Positions 55,278 to 63,400 of a DNA stretch of 64,000 nucleotides are shown piece by piece. The stretch covers positions 1 through 64,000 of the forward strand of contig NZ_CADEPL010000002.1 in the NCBI RefSeq assembly GCF_902829295.1, in the 5' to 3' direction. The number at the start of each line of letters is the position of its first letter. Position 1 is the stretch's first letter. The notes under the pieces were generated by a model. It did no database searches. It saw only the letters and a program-made list of their open reading frames with translations, and was not told the origin of the DNA. A program made the translations under genes and the position numbers. Origin of the DNA: Vogesella oryzae (GTDB taxonomy: Bacteria; Pseudomonadota; Gammaproteobacteria; Burkholderiales; Chromobacteriaceae).

Positions 55278-57035
55278 TTACGGCGCAGCGCTGGTCTGGC
55301 CCGCTTCGTCGTCGCCCGATAGCTGCAGCCGGTTGCGGCCATTGCGCTTGGCGCGGTACAGCGCGACATCGGCGGCGCGCAGCGCTTCGTCCCAGGATTG
55401 TGGACTGTCACACCAGTGCAGGCCGAAGCTGGCGGTGACATGCAGCAGCGGGTGCACCTCCTGCCAGCTGTAATCCATGATCGCCAGCCGCAAGCGCTCG
55501 CAACACACCAGCACGCTCTCCACGGTGGTATCCGCCAGCAACAGCACAAACTCCTCGCCGCCATAGCGCGTCACCAGATCGCTGCTGCGCGTGCGCAGGG
55601 TGATCAGCTGCGCCACCTTGGTCAGCGTCTCGTCGCCGACGGCATGGCCGAAGCGGTCGTTGATGCTCTTGAAGTGGTCCAGGTCCAGCACTACCACCGC
55701 CAGCCCGCCGCCCTCGCTGCCGAGCCGCGCCAGCCGCGCCGGCCCTTCCAGATCCAGTAACCGGCGATTGCCCACCCCGGTCAGCGGGTCGACCAGCGCG
55801 GCTTTTTCCAGCTCGTTCATGCGCGCATCGGCCACCGCTTTTTCCGCCTCCAGCCGCGCCGCCCGCAACCGTTCGCGCTCCGCCTGCAAGCGCTCGCGCT
55901 CGGTCGCCAGCTGCGCGCTGGTGATTTCCAGCTCCTTGCGGATCGCCCAGCCCTGGGTGCTGCTGCGCTGGTTGGCTAGTTCCTGTTCGATGCGGCGCAG
56001 CGCCTCCAGCTCCACCAGTGCCTGCTGGAACTCGCCGCACTCCTTGTACAGCCGGTACAGGCTCTCGTGCGCCAGCACCTTCATGTCGAACTCCAGCACA
56101 TCGTTCTGCGCCAGCAGCGCATGCAACGCCGCGGCCGCCGCCTGGTGCTGGCCGCAGTGATGCAGCAGGGTGGCCTCGGCCAGATCGACATTGCGGCGGA
56201 TATGGGTAAAGTGCCCCTCTTCGGCCAGGGTCTGCGCCCGGGCCAGCGCAGCCTTGCTGTCGGCAAAGTTGCCGAGGTTGGTGTGGATTTCCGCCAGATT
56301 GATCGAGGCCGTCGCCAGCGAATGCAGGTTGTTGCCACTGCGCGCCAGCTGCTCGGCCAGCTCGAACTGGGTGCGCGCCAGCAGGAACAGCCGCTGCGCC
56401 TCGTCGCCATTGCCCAGCACTTCCTGCTGCAGGCCGGCGGCGCGGTACGTCACCCCGAGATTGGTCAGCGCACTGAAACAGGCGACATCGTCCGCGGCCA
56501 ACCTGGCCTGGCTTTCCGCCTGCTGCAGCAGGCCGACGCACTGCTCCAGGTCGCCCAGCGCGGAGAACGAGGCCAGACCGGCACGGTTCAGCGCCCACGA
56601 CAGCAACAGCGGGTCATCGCACAGGCGGGCGCCGCCCAGCGCCTCCAGCGCGTATTTCAACGCGTCCTGGCCCAGCCCCATCTCGTTGCAGGCCATCGAC
56701 ACGGTACACAGCACATCGGCGCGGATGGCGGCGTCGTTGACAAAATCCAGTACCGAGGCGGCTTCCAGCCCGTACTGCACGGCATCGGTCAGCCGCCCCA
56801 GCCGCAACGAGTGCAGCGCCAGCAACACCAGCGCCTCGTCGCGCTGGCGACGAAAGCGCGGCAGGCTGCACAGCGCCAGCGCATCCGCGGCGGCCTGGCA
56901 GCCAAGATGATGCTCGCCATTCTGCCGCGCCCGGCGTGCCTGGCGCAGCAGCAGGGAGATAGTGCGGCTGGTTCCCGGCGTCGTGGCCGGTAGCGGTGAC
57001 TCATGCATGGCGTTAGCCGTGACTCGTGTTGGCAT
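55278..57035 (-). CDS. diguanylate cyclase with N-terminal TPR repeats
   Basis: Makes cyclic di-GMP. The 585-aa product lacks a signal peptide or membrane helices. Residues ~25-370 form helical TPR-like repeats (SLRLGRLTDAVQYGLEAASVLDFV, LGDLEQCVGLLQQAESQARLA and others), a coiled-coil linker (~370-425, ATERERLQAERERLRAARLEAEKAV) follows, then a GGDEF domain with active site GGEEF near 491-495 and an RSSD inhibitory site five residues before it, so product inhibition is expected. TPRs suggest control by a protein partner. Start could be Met1 or Met10. Confidence 0.93.
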   Translation of the reverse strand: MPTRVTANAMHESPLPATTPGTSRTISLLLRQARRARQNGEHHLGCQAAADALALCSLPRFRRQRDEALVLLALHSLRLGRLTDAVQYGLEAASVLDFVNDAAIRADVLCTVSMACNEMGLGQDALKYALEALGGARLCDDPLLLSWALNRAGLASFSALGDLEQCVGLLQQAESQARLAADDVACFSALTNLGVTYRAAGLQQEVLGNGDEAQRLFLLARTQFELAEQLARSGNNLHSLATASINLAEIHTNLGNFADSKAALARAQTLAEEGHFTHIRRNVDLAEATLLHHCGQHQAAAAALHALLAQNDVLEFDMKVLAHESLYRLYKECGEFQQALVELEALRRIEQELANQRSSTQGWAIRKELEITSAQLATERERLQAERERLRAARLEAEKAVADARMNELEKAALVDPLTGVGNRRLLDLEGPARLARLGSEGGGLAVVVLDLDHFKSINDRFGHAVGDETLTKVAQLITLRTRSSDLVTRYGGEEFVLLLADTTVESVLVCCERLRLAIMDYSWQEVHPLLHVTASFGLHWCDSPQSWDEALRAADVALYRAKRNGRNRLQLSGDDEAGQTSAAP

Positions 57036-57382
57036 TTGTTTTTTTATTGGCGGTAAGCTGTAAGCAAACCGCTATTAAACGGAGGCATTTCAATAACGCA
57101 TTGCTTTATATCGCCTATTTCGTCGCCGGAACAGAGGCTACACACGTCATAGCCGGTTTTTTTGCCGCCTGCTGACCGGTCGCGCCACAACTGCTGTCTT
57201 CTTCAAGCAAGCGCATCAAATTTTGAGAAATTCCGCCACCTGCGCTAACAGCTGCCTGCGGCCAGCTGTTGCTGCCATACCACCGCTAGCCACCCGTTTT
57301 TGCCGCTACTGACAGCAGGCTGTCAGTAGCACCTGTCGATACTGGCGACATGCAGCCGTGCTGCCAACCCGAGGAGTCCATC
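57036..57382. other. divergent intergenic region between diguanylate cyclase and VOC genes
   Basis: 347 bp, more A/T-rich than its surroundings, with no convincing gene. It holds the perfect inverted repeat CTACTGACAG cagg CTGTCAGTAG at 57306-57329, about 55 bp before the VOC start, and several T-runs (57041-57048, 57157-57163) near the cyclase start. Promoters for both directions are expected here. Confidence 0.5.
57306..57329. promoter_or_regulatory. inverted repeat CTACTGACAG-N4-CTGTCAGTAG
   Basis: Perfect 10-bp arms with a 4-nt spacer, 54 bp before the VOC gene. It is not followed by T residues, so an operator is more likely than a terminator. The orientation (ACAG..CTGT) is opposite to a LexA box. 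Regulator unknown; the WYL protein three genes on is a candidate. Confidence 0.45.
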
Positions 57383-57751
57383 ATGTCGCCGTTTGTTCAC
57401 TGGTTCGAAATTCCCGTTACCGACTTTGCCCGCGCCGTCACCTTCTACCAGCAAGTGTTCCAGTTGCAGTTGCGGCTGGAACACTTCATGGGCGAGCAAA
57501 ACGCGGTCTTCACCCTGGCGGATGGCAGCAGCCACGGCAGCCTGTTGCACAGCCCGCGACTGCAAGCGGCGGCGCAAGGTTGCCGGCTGTATCTGGATGG
57601 CGGCGCCGATCTGGCCGCGCTGCTGGCCCGCGTCGCACCGGCCGGCGGCCAGGTGCTGATGGAGAAAACCGCACTGCCGGATGGCATGGGCGATATCGGC
57701 CAGTTCGCCGATCCGGACGGCAACATCATCGGCGTGCATAGCGCGCCATGA
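57383..57751 (+). CDS. VOC-family protein (glyoxalase/dioxygenase fold)
   Basis: A 122-aa single-domain vicinal oxygen chelate protein: VHWFEIPVTDFARAVTFYQQVFQLQL at the N-terminus and MGDIGQFADPDGNIIGVHS at the C-terminus, with the usual paired beta-alpha units. The ATG at 57383 follows GAGGAG. Its stop overlaps the EVE gene (ATGA). Substrate unknown; related proteins act on glyoxal adducts or bind small aromatics. Confidence 0.9.
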   Translation: MSPFVHWFEIPVTDFARAVTFYQQVFQLQLRLEHFMGEQNAVFTLADGSSHGSLLHSPRLQAAAQGCRLYLDGGADLAALLARVAPAGGQVLMEKTALPDGMGDIGQFADPDGNIIGVHSAP

Positions 57752-58191
57752 GCCGCTACTGGATCGGCGTTGCCAGCCGCGACCACGTTGGCCGCGGCGT
57801 GGCCGGCGGCTTTGCCCAGCTGTGCCACGGCAAGGCGGGGCCGCTGGCGCGCCTGCAGCCGGGTGACGGCCTGGTGTATTACTCGCCGCGCGAAGTGTTC
57901 GGTACCGACACGCCATGCCAATGCTTCACCGCCATCGGCATCGTGCAGCCGCGCCAGCCGTATCAGGTGCAGATGGCGGCGGATTTCACCCCGTGGCGGC
58001 GCGATGTGCAATTCGTACCCGCCACGGCCGCGGTCATCCGTCCGCTGCTGACCCGGCTGGCCTGTATTCCGGACCCGCAGCACTGGGGCCAGGCATTCCG
58101 CTTCGGCCTGCTGCAGATCAGCGCCGCCGACTTCCGCTTGATTGCGGCGGCGATGGGCGCGACACTGCCCGCTTCCATGCTGACGGAGTAA
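57748..58191 (+). CDS. EVE-domain protein
   Basis: A 147-aa protein consisting of an EVE (PUA-like) domain: YWIGVASRDHVGRGVAGGFAQLCHGKAGPLARLQPGDGLVYYSPREVF and CFTAIGIVQPRQPYQVQMAADFTPWRRDVQFVP. EVE domains bind modified bases in DNA or RNA and are often fused to restriction endonucleases; this one stands alone. It overlaps the VOC gene by 4 nt and is followed by the WYL regulator after 4 nt. Confidence 0.88.
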   Translation: MSRYWIGVASRDHVGRGVAGGFAQLCHGKAGPLARLQPGDGLVYYSPREVFGTDTPCQCFTAIGIVQPRQPYQVQMAADFTPWRRDVQFVPATAAVIRPLLTRLACIPDPQHWGQAFRFGLLQISAADFRLIAAAMGATLPASMLTE

Positions 58192-58195
58192 TGCG

Positions 58196-58909
58196 ATGCG
58201 CCGAGCCGATCGCCTGCTGCAGATCCTGCTGCTGTTGCGCGGCCGCCGTCGCACCACCGCCGCCCAGTTGGCCGCCTGGCTGGAAGTGTCGCCGCGCACC
58301 GTGTACCGCGACATGGCCGACCTGCTGGCCAGCGGCGCGCCGCTCAACGGCGAAGCCGGCGAAGGCTACTGGCTGGAGGCCGGCTTCACCCCGCCGCCGC
58401 TGAGTTTCGGCAGCGACGAGTTGTCGGCGCTGGAAGCCGGCGCCCGCATGCTGGCCGGCTGCGCCGACAGCGATACCGCCGCCGCCGCCCACAGCGCGCT
58501 GGCCAAGATCCATGCCGTGCTGGGCAGCAGCGGACTGACGCCGTCGCCGTTATTCGTGCCGCCGTTGCGGGCACCGGCGCCACAGGCGCTGGCCGCGCTG
58601 CGCCGCGCCTGCGAGCGGCAGCAATGCCTGCAACTGCACTACCGCGATGCCGCCGGCAACAGCAGCCTGCGGGATATTGCCCCGCTGGGGCTATTCTTCT
58701 GGGGCGAACACTGGACGCTGGCGGCATGGTGCCTGCTGCGGCAGGACTACCGCCACTTCCGCACCGACCGCATCGCCGCGCAGCAGGCGGCCAAGCTGCC
58801 GTGGCCGGACGGCATCTCGCTGGATGGCTTTCTGCAGCAGGCGGGCGCCGGTGACGCCGGCCGCCTGCGGCTGCAACAGCAGACGCGCCAGCCCTGGCAC
58901 CGCTCTTGA
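58196..58909 (+). CDS. HTH/WYL-domain transcriptional regulator (YafY-like)
   Basis: A 237-aa regulator: N-terminal HTH_11 (RADRLLQILLLLRGRRRTTAAQLAAWLEVSPRTVYRDMADLLASG), then a WYL domain from ~140 (QCLQLHYRDAAGNSSLRDIAPLGLFFWGEHWTLAAWCLLRQDYRHFRTDRI). WYL domains sense ligands, including nucleic acids in some defence systems. It is probably in the VOC-EVE-WYL operon and may autoregulate it. Confidence 0.9.
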   Translation: MRRADRLLQILLLLRGRRRTTAAQLAAWLEVSPRTVYRDMADLLASGAPLNGEAGEGYWLEAGFTPPPLSFGSDELSALEAGARMLAGCADSDTAAAAHSALAKIHAVLGSSGLTPSPLFVPPLRAPAPQALAALRRACERQQCLQLHYRDAAGNSSLRDIAPLGLFFWGEHWTLAAWCLLRQDYRHFRTDRIAAQQAAKLPWPDGISLDGFLQQAGAGDAGRLRLQQQTRQPWHRS

Positions 58910-58964
58910 ATCCGTAGCGCAATACCTGGTTGGCCGCCGCCACCACCACGCAAGGAGCCGCAAT

Positions 58965-59372
58965 ATGGAAGCCCGACTGAGTTTCATCACCCTCGGCGTC
59001 GCCGATCTGGCGCGCGCCACCGCCTTCTACCGCGACGTGCTGGCGCTGCCGCAGATCGCCATGCCGGAGGGCGCCGGCGTCGCCTTCTTCGAACTGGGCA
59101 AGACCTGGCTGTCGCTGTTCCCGCGCAGCGAGCTGGCACAGGATGCCGGCGTGGCGGACAGCCCGCCGGCAGCGTTTCCCGGTTTTTCGCTGGCGCACAA
59201 TGTGCGCGAACGGTTAGACGTTGATGCGCTGCTGGCCGAAGTCGCCAGCCGGGGCGGCGAGATCGTCAAACCGGCGGCGGATGCCTTCTGGGGCGGACGT
59301 AGCGGCTACTTCCGCGATCCGGACGGCTTCCTGTGGGAAGTGGCGTGGAACCCGCAGTTTCCGCACGTGTGA
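58965..59372 (+). CDS. VOC-family protein
   Basis: A 135-aa VOC protein distinct from the one at 57.4 kb: [49 protein letters not shown] and the C-terminal [28 protein letters not shown] precedes the ATG. It lies 55 bp after the WYL gene, in the same direction. Substrate unknown. Confidence 0.9.
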   Translation: MEARLSFITLGVADLARATAFYRDVLALPQIAMPEGAGVAFFELGKTWLSLFPRSELAQDAGVADSPPAAFPGFSLAHNVRERLDVDALLAEVASRGGEIVKPAADAFWGGRSGYFRDPDGFLWEVAWNPQFPHV

Positions 59373-59401
59373 ATCCACTACCGCGTGCCGAGCTGACACA
59401 T

Positions 59402-59412
59402 GCGGCCAACCT
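59402..59412 (-). repeat. single AGGTTGGCCGC motif copy between VOC and GST genes
   Basis: Intergenic copy, 29 bp after the VOC stop, in a 200-bp gap with no other recognised feature. Confidence 0.6.
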
Positions 59413-59572
59413 GTCGGCGACGGCGGCAGCTTGGCCGCCGTCTTGCCCGCCGTACTATTCCGCTGCCGGCAATAATCAATTACCCGCCACGGTCATTCTG
59501 TTCTCCGCCAGGCAGGCGCACAGTGCCGCCATCCGCATCCTGTCGCGATGCGCCACTGCCCCGGAGATCAAT

Positions 59573-60199
59573 ATGGCTCGCCTGCCCGTCAAACTGTATA
59601 CCTTCCCGCTGTCCGGCCACGCCCATCGCGTACGGCTGGCGCTGGCCTTGCTCAAGGTGCCTACCGAGCTGATCGAGGTGGACCTGCGCGCCGGCGCACA
59701 CAAGCAGGCCGATTTCCTGAAGCTGAACGTGTTCGGCCAGGTACCGGTCATCGACGATAACGGCACCATCGTTGCCGACTCCAATGCCATCCTGGTGTAC
59801 CTGGCGCGCCACTACGGCAATGGCGACTGGTTGCCAAACGATGCCGTGGGCGAGGCCGCGGTGCAGCGCTGGCTGTCGGTGGCCGCCGGTCCGCTGGCCT
59901 TCGGCCCGGCCGCGGCGCGGCTGATCACGGTATTTGGTGCCGGCTTGCACGCCGAGGAAGTCATCGCGCGCGCCCACAAGCTGTTCGCGGTGATGGAAAC
60001 GGAACTCACGCGCCAGCCATTCCTCACCGGCGACAAACCCAGCATTGCCGACATCGCCAACTACACCTATACCGCGCACGCGCCGGAGGGCAATGTCTCG
60101 CTGGCCGCTTATCCGCAGCTGCGCGCCTGGCTGGCACGCATCGAAGCCCTGCCGGGTTTTGTCGGCATGCAGCACACGGCTGTCGGCCTGGCCGGCTAA
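59573..60199 (+). CDS. glutathione S-transferase
   Basis: A 208-aa cytosolic GST: a thioredoxin-like N-terminal domain ([73 protein letters not shown], with the cis-Pro VP and the SNAI glutathione-gamma-Glu site) and a helical C-terminal domain ([17 protein letters not shown] with the N-capping S-x-A-D motif). GGAG precedes the ATG at 59573. It probably conjugates glutathione to electrophiles. The next gene starts 26 nt later. Confidence 0.93.
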   Translation: MARLPVKLYTFPLSGHAHRVRLALALLKVPTELIEVDLRAGAHKQADFLKLNVFGQVPVIDDNGTIVADSNAILVYLARHYGNGDWLPNDAVGEAAVQRWLSVAAGPLAFGPAAARLITVFGAGLHAEEVIARAHKLFAVMETELTRQPFLTGDKPSIADIANYTYTAHAPEGNVSLAAYPQLRAWLARIEALPGFVGMQHTAVGLAG

Positions 60200-60224
60200 G
60201 CGTCGCACCGGCAAGGAACGCAGC

Positions 60225-61166
60225 ATGCACAGCACCTCTCCCTGGCACCGTGGCGAACGGCTGCTGCAGCAACGGCTGGGCGTTGCCGAGCAGATGGCCG
60301 CCGTCGGCCAGCGCGTGATTCGCGACTACATGCCCGAGCAGCACCGGCAGTTCTATGCCCAGCTACCGTTCTTGCTGCTTGGCGGCGTGGACGCCGCCGG
60401 CTGGCCGTGGGCCGGCATCCTGGAAGGGACTCCCGGCTTTGTGCAGTCGCCCGACCCCCGCCTGCTGACGATAGCCGCCCAGCCGGCACGCGATGATCCA
60501 CTGCGCGCCTGCCTGTCACCCGGCGCCCCGGTCGGCGTGCTGGGCATCGAGCTGCCGACCCGCCGCCGCAACCGCATGAACGGCGAACTGCAAACCGTGT
60601 CGGCTGCCGGACTGACGGTGGCGGTGACACAATCGTTCGGCAATTGCCCGAAATACATCCAGCAGCGTGATGTCAGCCTTGTCCCGCTGCCGGCCGGCGC
60701 TGCGGCGCCGGCCGAACAGCACGGCGCGCTGGATGAAGCCGCGCGGCAGCTGATTAGCGGCGCGGACACGCTGTTTGTCGCCAGCAGCTTTCCCGGCGAT
60801 GCCAGCCAGCCGGCGGCCTCGGTCGATGTGTCGCATCGCGGCGGCAAACCGGGCTTCGTCCGGGTGGAAGGCAACCGGCTGACGATTCCGGATTTTTCCG
60901 GCAACCGCTTTTTCAATACCTTGGGCAACCTGCTGCTCAACCCCAAGGCCGGGCTGCTGTTCATCGACTTTGCCAGCGGCGACCTGCTGCAGCTGACCGG
61001 GCGCACCGAGATCGTCTGGCAGGACGACACCTTGGCCGCATTCGCCGGCTGCGAGCGTGCCTGGCACTTCACGGTCGAACAGATGTGGCGGCGGCGCGGC
61101 GCGCTGGCCTTGCGCGGCCAGTCTCCCCGGCTGTCGCCCAGCCTGCAGCACACCGGCAGCTGGTAA
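60225..61166 (+). CDS. FMN-binding pyridoxamine 5'-phosphate oxidase-like protein
   Basis: A 313-aa split-barrel flavoprotein. The first half reads VIRDYMPEQHRQFYAQLPFLLLGGVDAAGWPWAGILEGTPGFVQSPD; the second has LFVASSFPGDASQPAASVDVSHRGGKPGFVRVEGNRLTIPDFSGNRFFNTLGNLLLNPKAGLLFIDFASGDLLQLTGR, a clear PNPOx-like unit. AAGGA precedes the ATG. It probably forms an operon with the GST gene. Related proteins are fused to ferredoxin reductases or act as general FMN/F420 oxidoreductases; actual reaction unknown. Confidence 0.87.
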   Translation: MHSTSPWHRGERLLQQRLGVAEQMAAVGQRVIRDYMPEQHRQFYAQLPFLLLGGVDAAGWPWAGILEGTPGFVQSPDPRLLTIAAQPARDDPLRACLSPGAPVGVLGIELPTRRRNRMNGELQTVSAAGLTVAVTQSFGNCPKYIQQRDVSLVPLPAGAAAPAEQHGALDEAARQLISGADTLFVASSFPGDASQPAASVDVSHRGGKPGFVRVEGNRLTIPDFSGNRFFNTLGNLLLNPKAGLLFIDFASGDLLQLTGRTEIVWQDDTLAAFAGCERAWHFTVEQMWRRRGALALRGQSPRLSPSLQHTGSW

Positions 61167-61206
61167 CAAGCCGCGCCAGCGCTGCGACTTGCGGCGGCTG
61201 GGCGGC

Positions 61207-62106
61207 TCAGCCCAAATGCTTGTCGGCCCGCAGCCGCTCCACCATCAGGTCGATGAAGCTGCGTACCTTGGCCGAGCCGTACTTGCTTTCCCGATGCACG
61301 ATATGGATCGGCAGCGGGGCGCTTTCATACGCCGGCAGCACGATCTGCAGTTCTCCGGATTGCACCAGCCCGGCTACCTGGTAGGACAGCAGCCGGGTAA
61401 TGCCCAAGCCGGCCCTGGCCGCCTCGATGGCGCTGTCGTTGCTGGTGACCAGCAATCGCGGTTGCAACCTGACGGACCCGGCACCGTCCGCGGCATCGAA
61501 CTTCCACTCCACCGTCGGCGACACGCTGGTGGCGGCAATGGTGGTGTGCGCCAGCAGGTCGGCAGGCTGCGCCGGCACGCCATGCGCGGCCAGATAGCCC
61601 GGTGACGCACACAGCACCCGCCGCACCTCACCGACCTTGATCGCGCGCAGGCTGGAATCCGGCAGCGGGCCGATACGCACCGCCACATCCACGCCTTCCT
61701 CCAGCATGTTCACCACCCGGTCGAGAAACAGCGCCGACACCGTCACCTGCGGATAACGCTGCAGATAGGCCACGATGCCCGGCATCACGAACAGCTTGCC
61801 GAACAGTCCCGGCGCGGTCCCCGCAAGTTGGCCGCGCGGGGCGGCATTGATGCCGGCCACCGCCTCGTCGGCTTCGTCCACCTCCGCCACAATGCGCCGC
61901 GCATCATCCAGATAGCGCTGGCCGGCTTCCGTCACCCGCACATAGCGGGTCGTACGCTGCAGCAGCTTGACCCCCAGCCGGGCTTCCAGGCTGGCAATGG
62001 CACGCGTCACCGCCGGCGGCGACATGCCCAGCCGGCGGGCGGCGCCGGCAAAGCTGCCTTCGTCCCCCACCGCCACAAACACCGTCATCAGGTGCAGTCT
62101 GTCCAT
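61207..62106 (-). CDS. LysR-family transcriptional regulator
   Basis: A 299-aa regulator of the CrgA/AaeR-like LysR subgroup: DRLHLMTVFVAVGDEGSFAGAARRLGMSPPAVTRAIASLEARLGVKLLQRTTRYVRVTEAGQRYLDDARRI (HTH ~18-37), then an effector domain from ~92 with RIGPLPDSSLRAIKVGEVRRVLCASPGYLAAHG. Divergent from the AhpD-like gene across 136 bp, its likely target. Its gene contains one motif copy (61828). Confidence 0.92.
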   Translation of the reverse strand: MDRLHLMTVFVAVGDEGSFAGAARRLGMSPPAVTRAIASLEARLGVKLLQRTTRYVRVTEAGQRYLDDARRIVAEVDEADEAVAGINAAPRGQLAGTAPGLFGKLFVMPGIVAYLQRYPQVTVSALFLDRVVNMLEEGVDVAVRIGPLPDSSLRAIKVGEVRRVLCASPGYLAAHGVPAQPADLLAHTTIAATSVSPTVEWKFDAADGAGSVRLQPRLLVTSNDSAIEAARAGLGITRLLSYQVAGLVQSGELQIVLPAYESAPLPIHIVHRESKYGSAKVRSFIDLMVERLRADKHLG

Positions 62107-62169
62107 GCTTCATTCCCCCAAGTGGAACAATCAATTGCATTGTATGGCTATTCTTCTGGCAAATGAGGT

Positions 62170-62187
62170 CTGTCACAGTGCTGTCAC
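62170..62187 (+). promoter_or_regulatory. direct repeat CTGTCAC-N4-CTGTCAC, Pho-box-like
   Basis: Two exact 7-mers spaced by 4 bp, the geometry and near-sequence of a Pho box (CTGTCAT-N4-CTGTCAT). It sits between the LysR gene and the AhpD-like gene, 55 bp before the latter's ATG. PhoB control or a LysR half-site pair are both possible. Confidence 0.4.
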
Positions 62188-62242
62188 TGGCACCGCAGCC
62201 CGCGATGCGCAGCAACATCCCTCACCCGACAAGGACTTCACC

Positions 62243-62797
62243 ATGAACCGCATCAGCATCCCGACCGTAGAACATGCCCACGCCGCCAGCCAGCCGCTGT
62301 TGGCCGCCGTGCAACAGCAACTGGGCGTGGTGCCCAACCTGATGAAAGTCATCGGCCACAGCCCGGCGGCGCTGGAAGGCTACCTGTCGCTGAATGGCGC
62401 GCTGAACAAGGGCAAGCTGCCGGCAGCACTGCGCGAACGCATCGCGCTGGCGGTGGCGGAATACAACGGCTGCGATTACTGCCTGTCGGCACACAGCTAC
62501 CTCGGCCAGCATGTCGCCAAACTTTCTGCCGCCGAAATCGACGCTGCCCGTGACCACCATAGTGCCGATGCCCGCAGCAACGCCGCACTGCAGTTTGCCT
62601 ACCAGGTCGCCGCCAGGCGCGGCCATGTCAGCGATGCCGAGCTGGCCGCGCTGCGTGCCGCCGGTTTCGACGAGGCAGAAACCATCGAGCTGGTGCTGCT
62701 GGTGGCGCTGAACGTGCTGACCAACTATGTCAACAATGTGGTGCGCACCAGCATCGACTTTCCGGTAGTCACTGCCGGCCAGCACCACGCAGCGTAA
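62243..62797 (+). CDS. carboxymuconolactone decarboxylase / AhpD-like protein
   Basis: A 184-aa protein of the AhpD-like fold with the redox core E73-x3-C77-x2-C80-x3-H84 in [18 protein letters not shown], matching alkylhydroperoxidase AhpD-type proteins rather than decarboxylases. The C-terminus has [31 protein letters not shown] lies 7 nt upstream. Divergent LysR regulator adjacent. It probably reduces peroxides or another thiol-linked substrate. Confidence 0.92.
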   Translation: MNRISIPTVEHAHAASQPLLAAVQQQLGVVPNLMKVIGHSPAALEGYLSLNGALNKGKLPAALRERIALAVAEYNGCDYCLSAHSYLGQHVAKLSAAEIDAARDHHSADARSNAALQFAYQVAARRGHVSDAELAALRAAGFDEAETIELVLLVALNVLTNYVNNVVRTSIDFPVVTAGQHHAA

Positions 62798-62910
62798 GCT
62801 GTATGCTCCGGGTGCCCGCGCAAGTGCTGGCACCCGGGCGTTGTTGTCCAAACAGCAGGCTGCCGCTTCACGCCCCGAGCCGCAGCACCTCCCCATTGCC
62901 AGGAACCGTC

Positions 62911-63393
62911 ATGACCCCGATCCCCGAAGCCAGCCGGCCACCATTGCCACCATTCACGCTGGAAACCGCCATCCAGAAAGTCCGTGCCGCCGAAGACGGC
63001 TGGAATAGCCGCGATCCGCAGAAGGTGGCATTGGCATATACCCCGGACAGCCGCTGGCGCAATCGCCACGAGTTTCTGGCCGGCCGGGCCCAGATCGAAG
63101 CCTTCCTGACCCGTAAATGGCAGCGGGAACAGCAATATCGCCTGATCAAGGAAATCTGGGCCTACGGCGAGCAGCGCATTGCGGTGCGCTTTGCCTATGA
63201 ATGGCACGACGCGCAGGGGCAGTGGTTCCGCTCCTACGGCAACGAGAACTGGGAATTCGACGCCAACGGCCTGATGGCAGTGCGCCACGCCAGCATCAAC
63301 GATCTGCCGATCCGCGAGGAGGAACGGCTGTTCCGTTGGCCGCAGGGCCGCCGCCCGGACGATCATCCGGGACTGAGCGCGCTGGGGCTGTAA
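62911..63393 (+). CDS. NTF2-like protein, DUF1348 family
   Basis: A 160-aa protein: [105 protein letters not shown] is characteristic of the DUF1348/nuclear transport factor 2-like family. Function unknown. It follows the AhpD-like gene by 113 bp, with no terminator seen, so co-transcription is possible. Confidence 0.92.
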   Translation: MTPIPEASRPPLPPFTLETAIQKVRAAEDGWNSRDPQKVALAYTPDSRWRNRHEFLAGRAQIEAFLTRKWQREQQYRLIKEIWAYGEQRIAVRFAYEWHDAQGQWFRSYGNENWEFDANGLMAVRHASINDLPIREEERLFRWPQGRRPDDHPGLSALGL

Positions 63394-63400
63394 CCCCGCT

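Noticed and set aside
57306-57329. The inverted repeat as a LexA box
   Set aside because: LexA boxes read CTGT-N8-ACAG; here the order is ACAG..CTGT with 4 bp between the arms, and no SOS gene follows.
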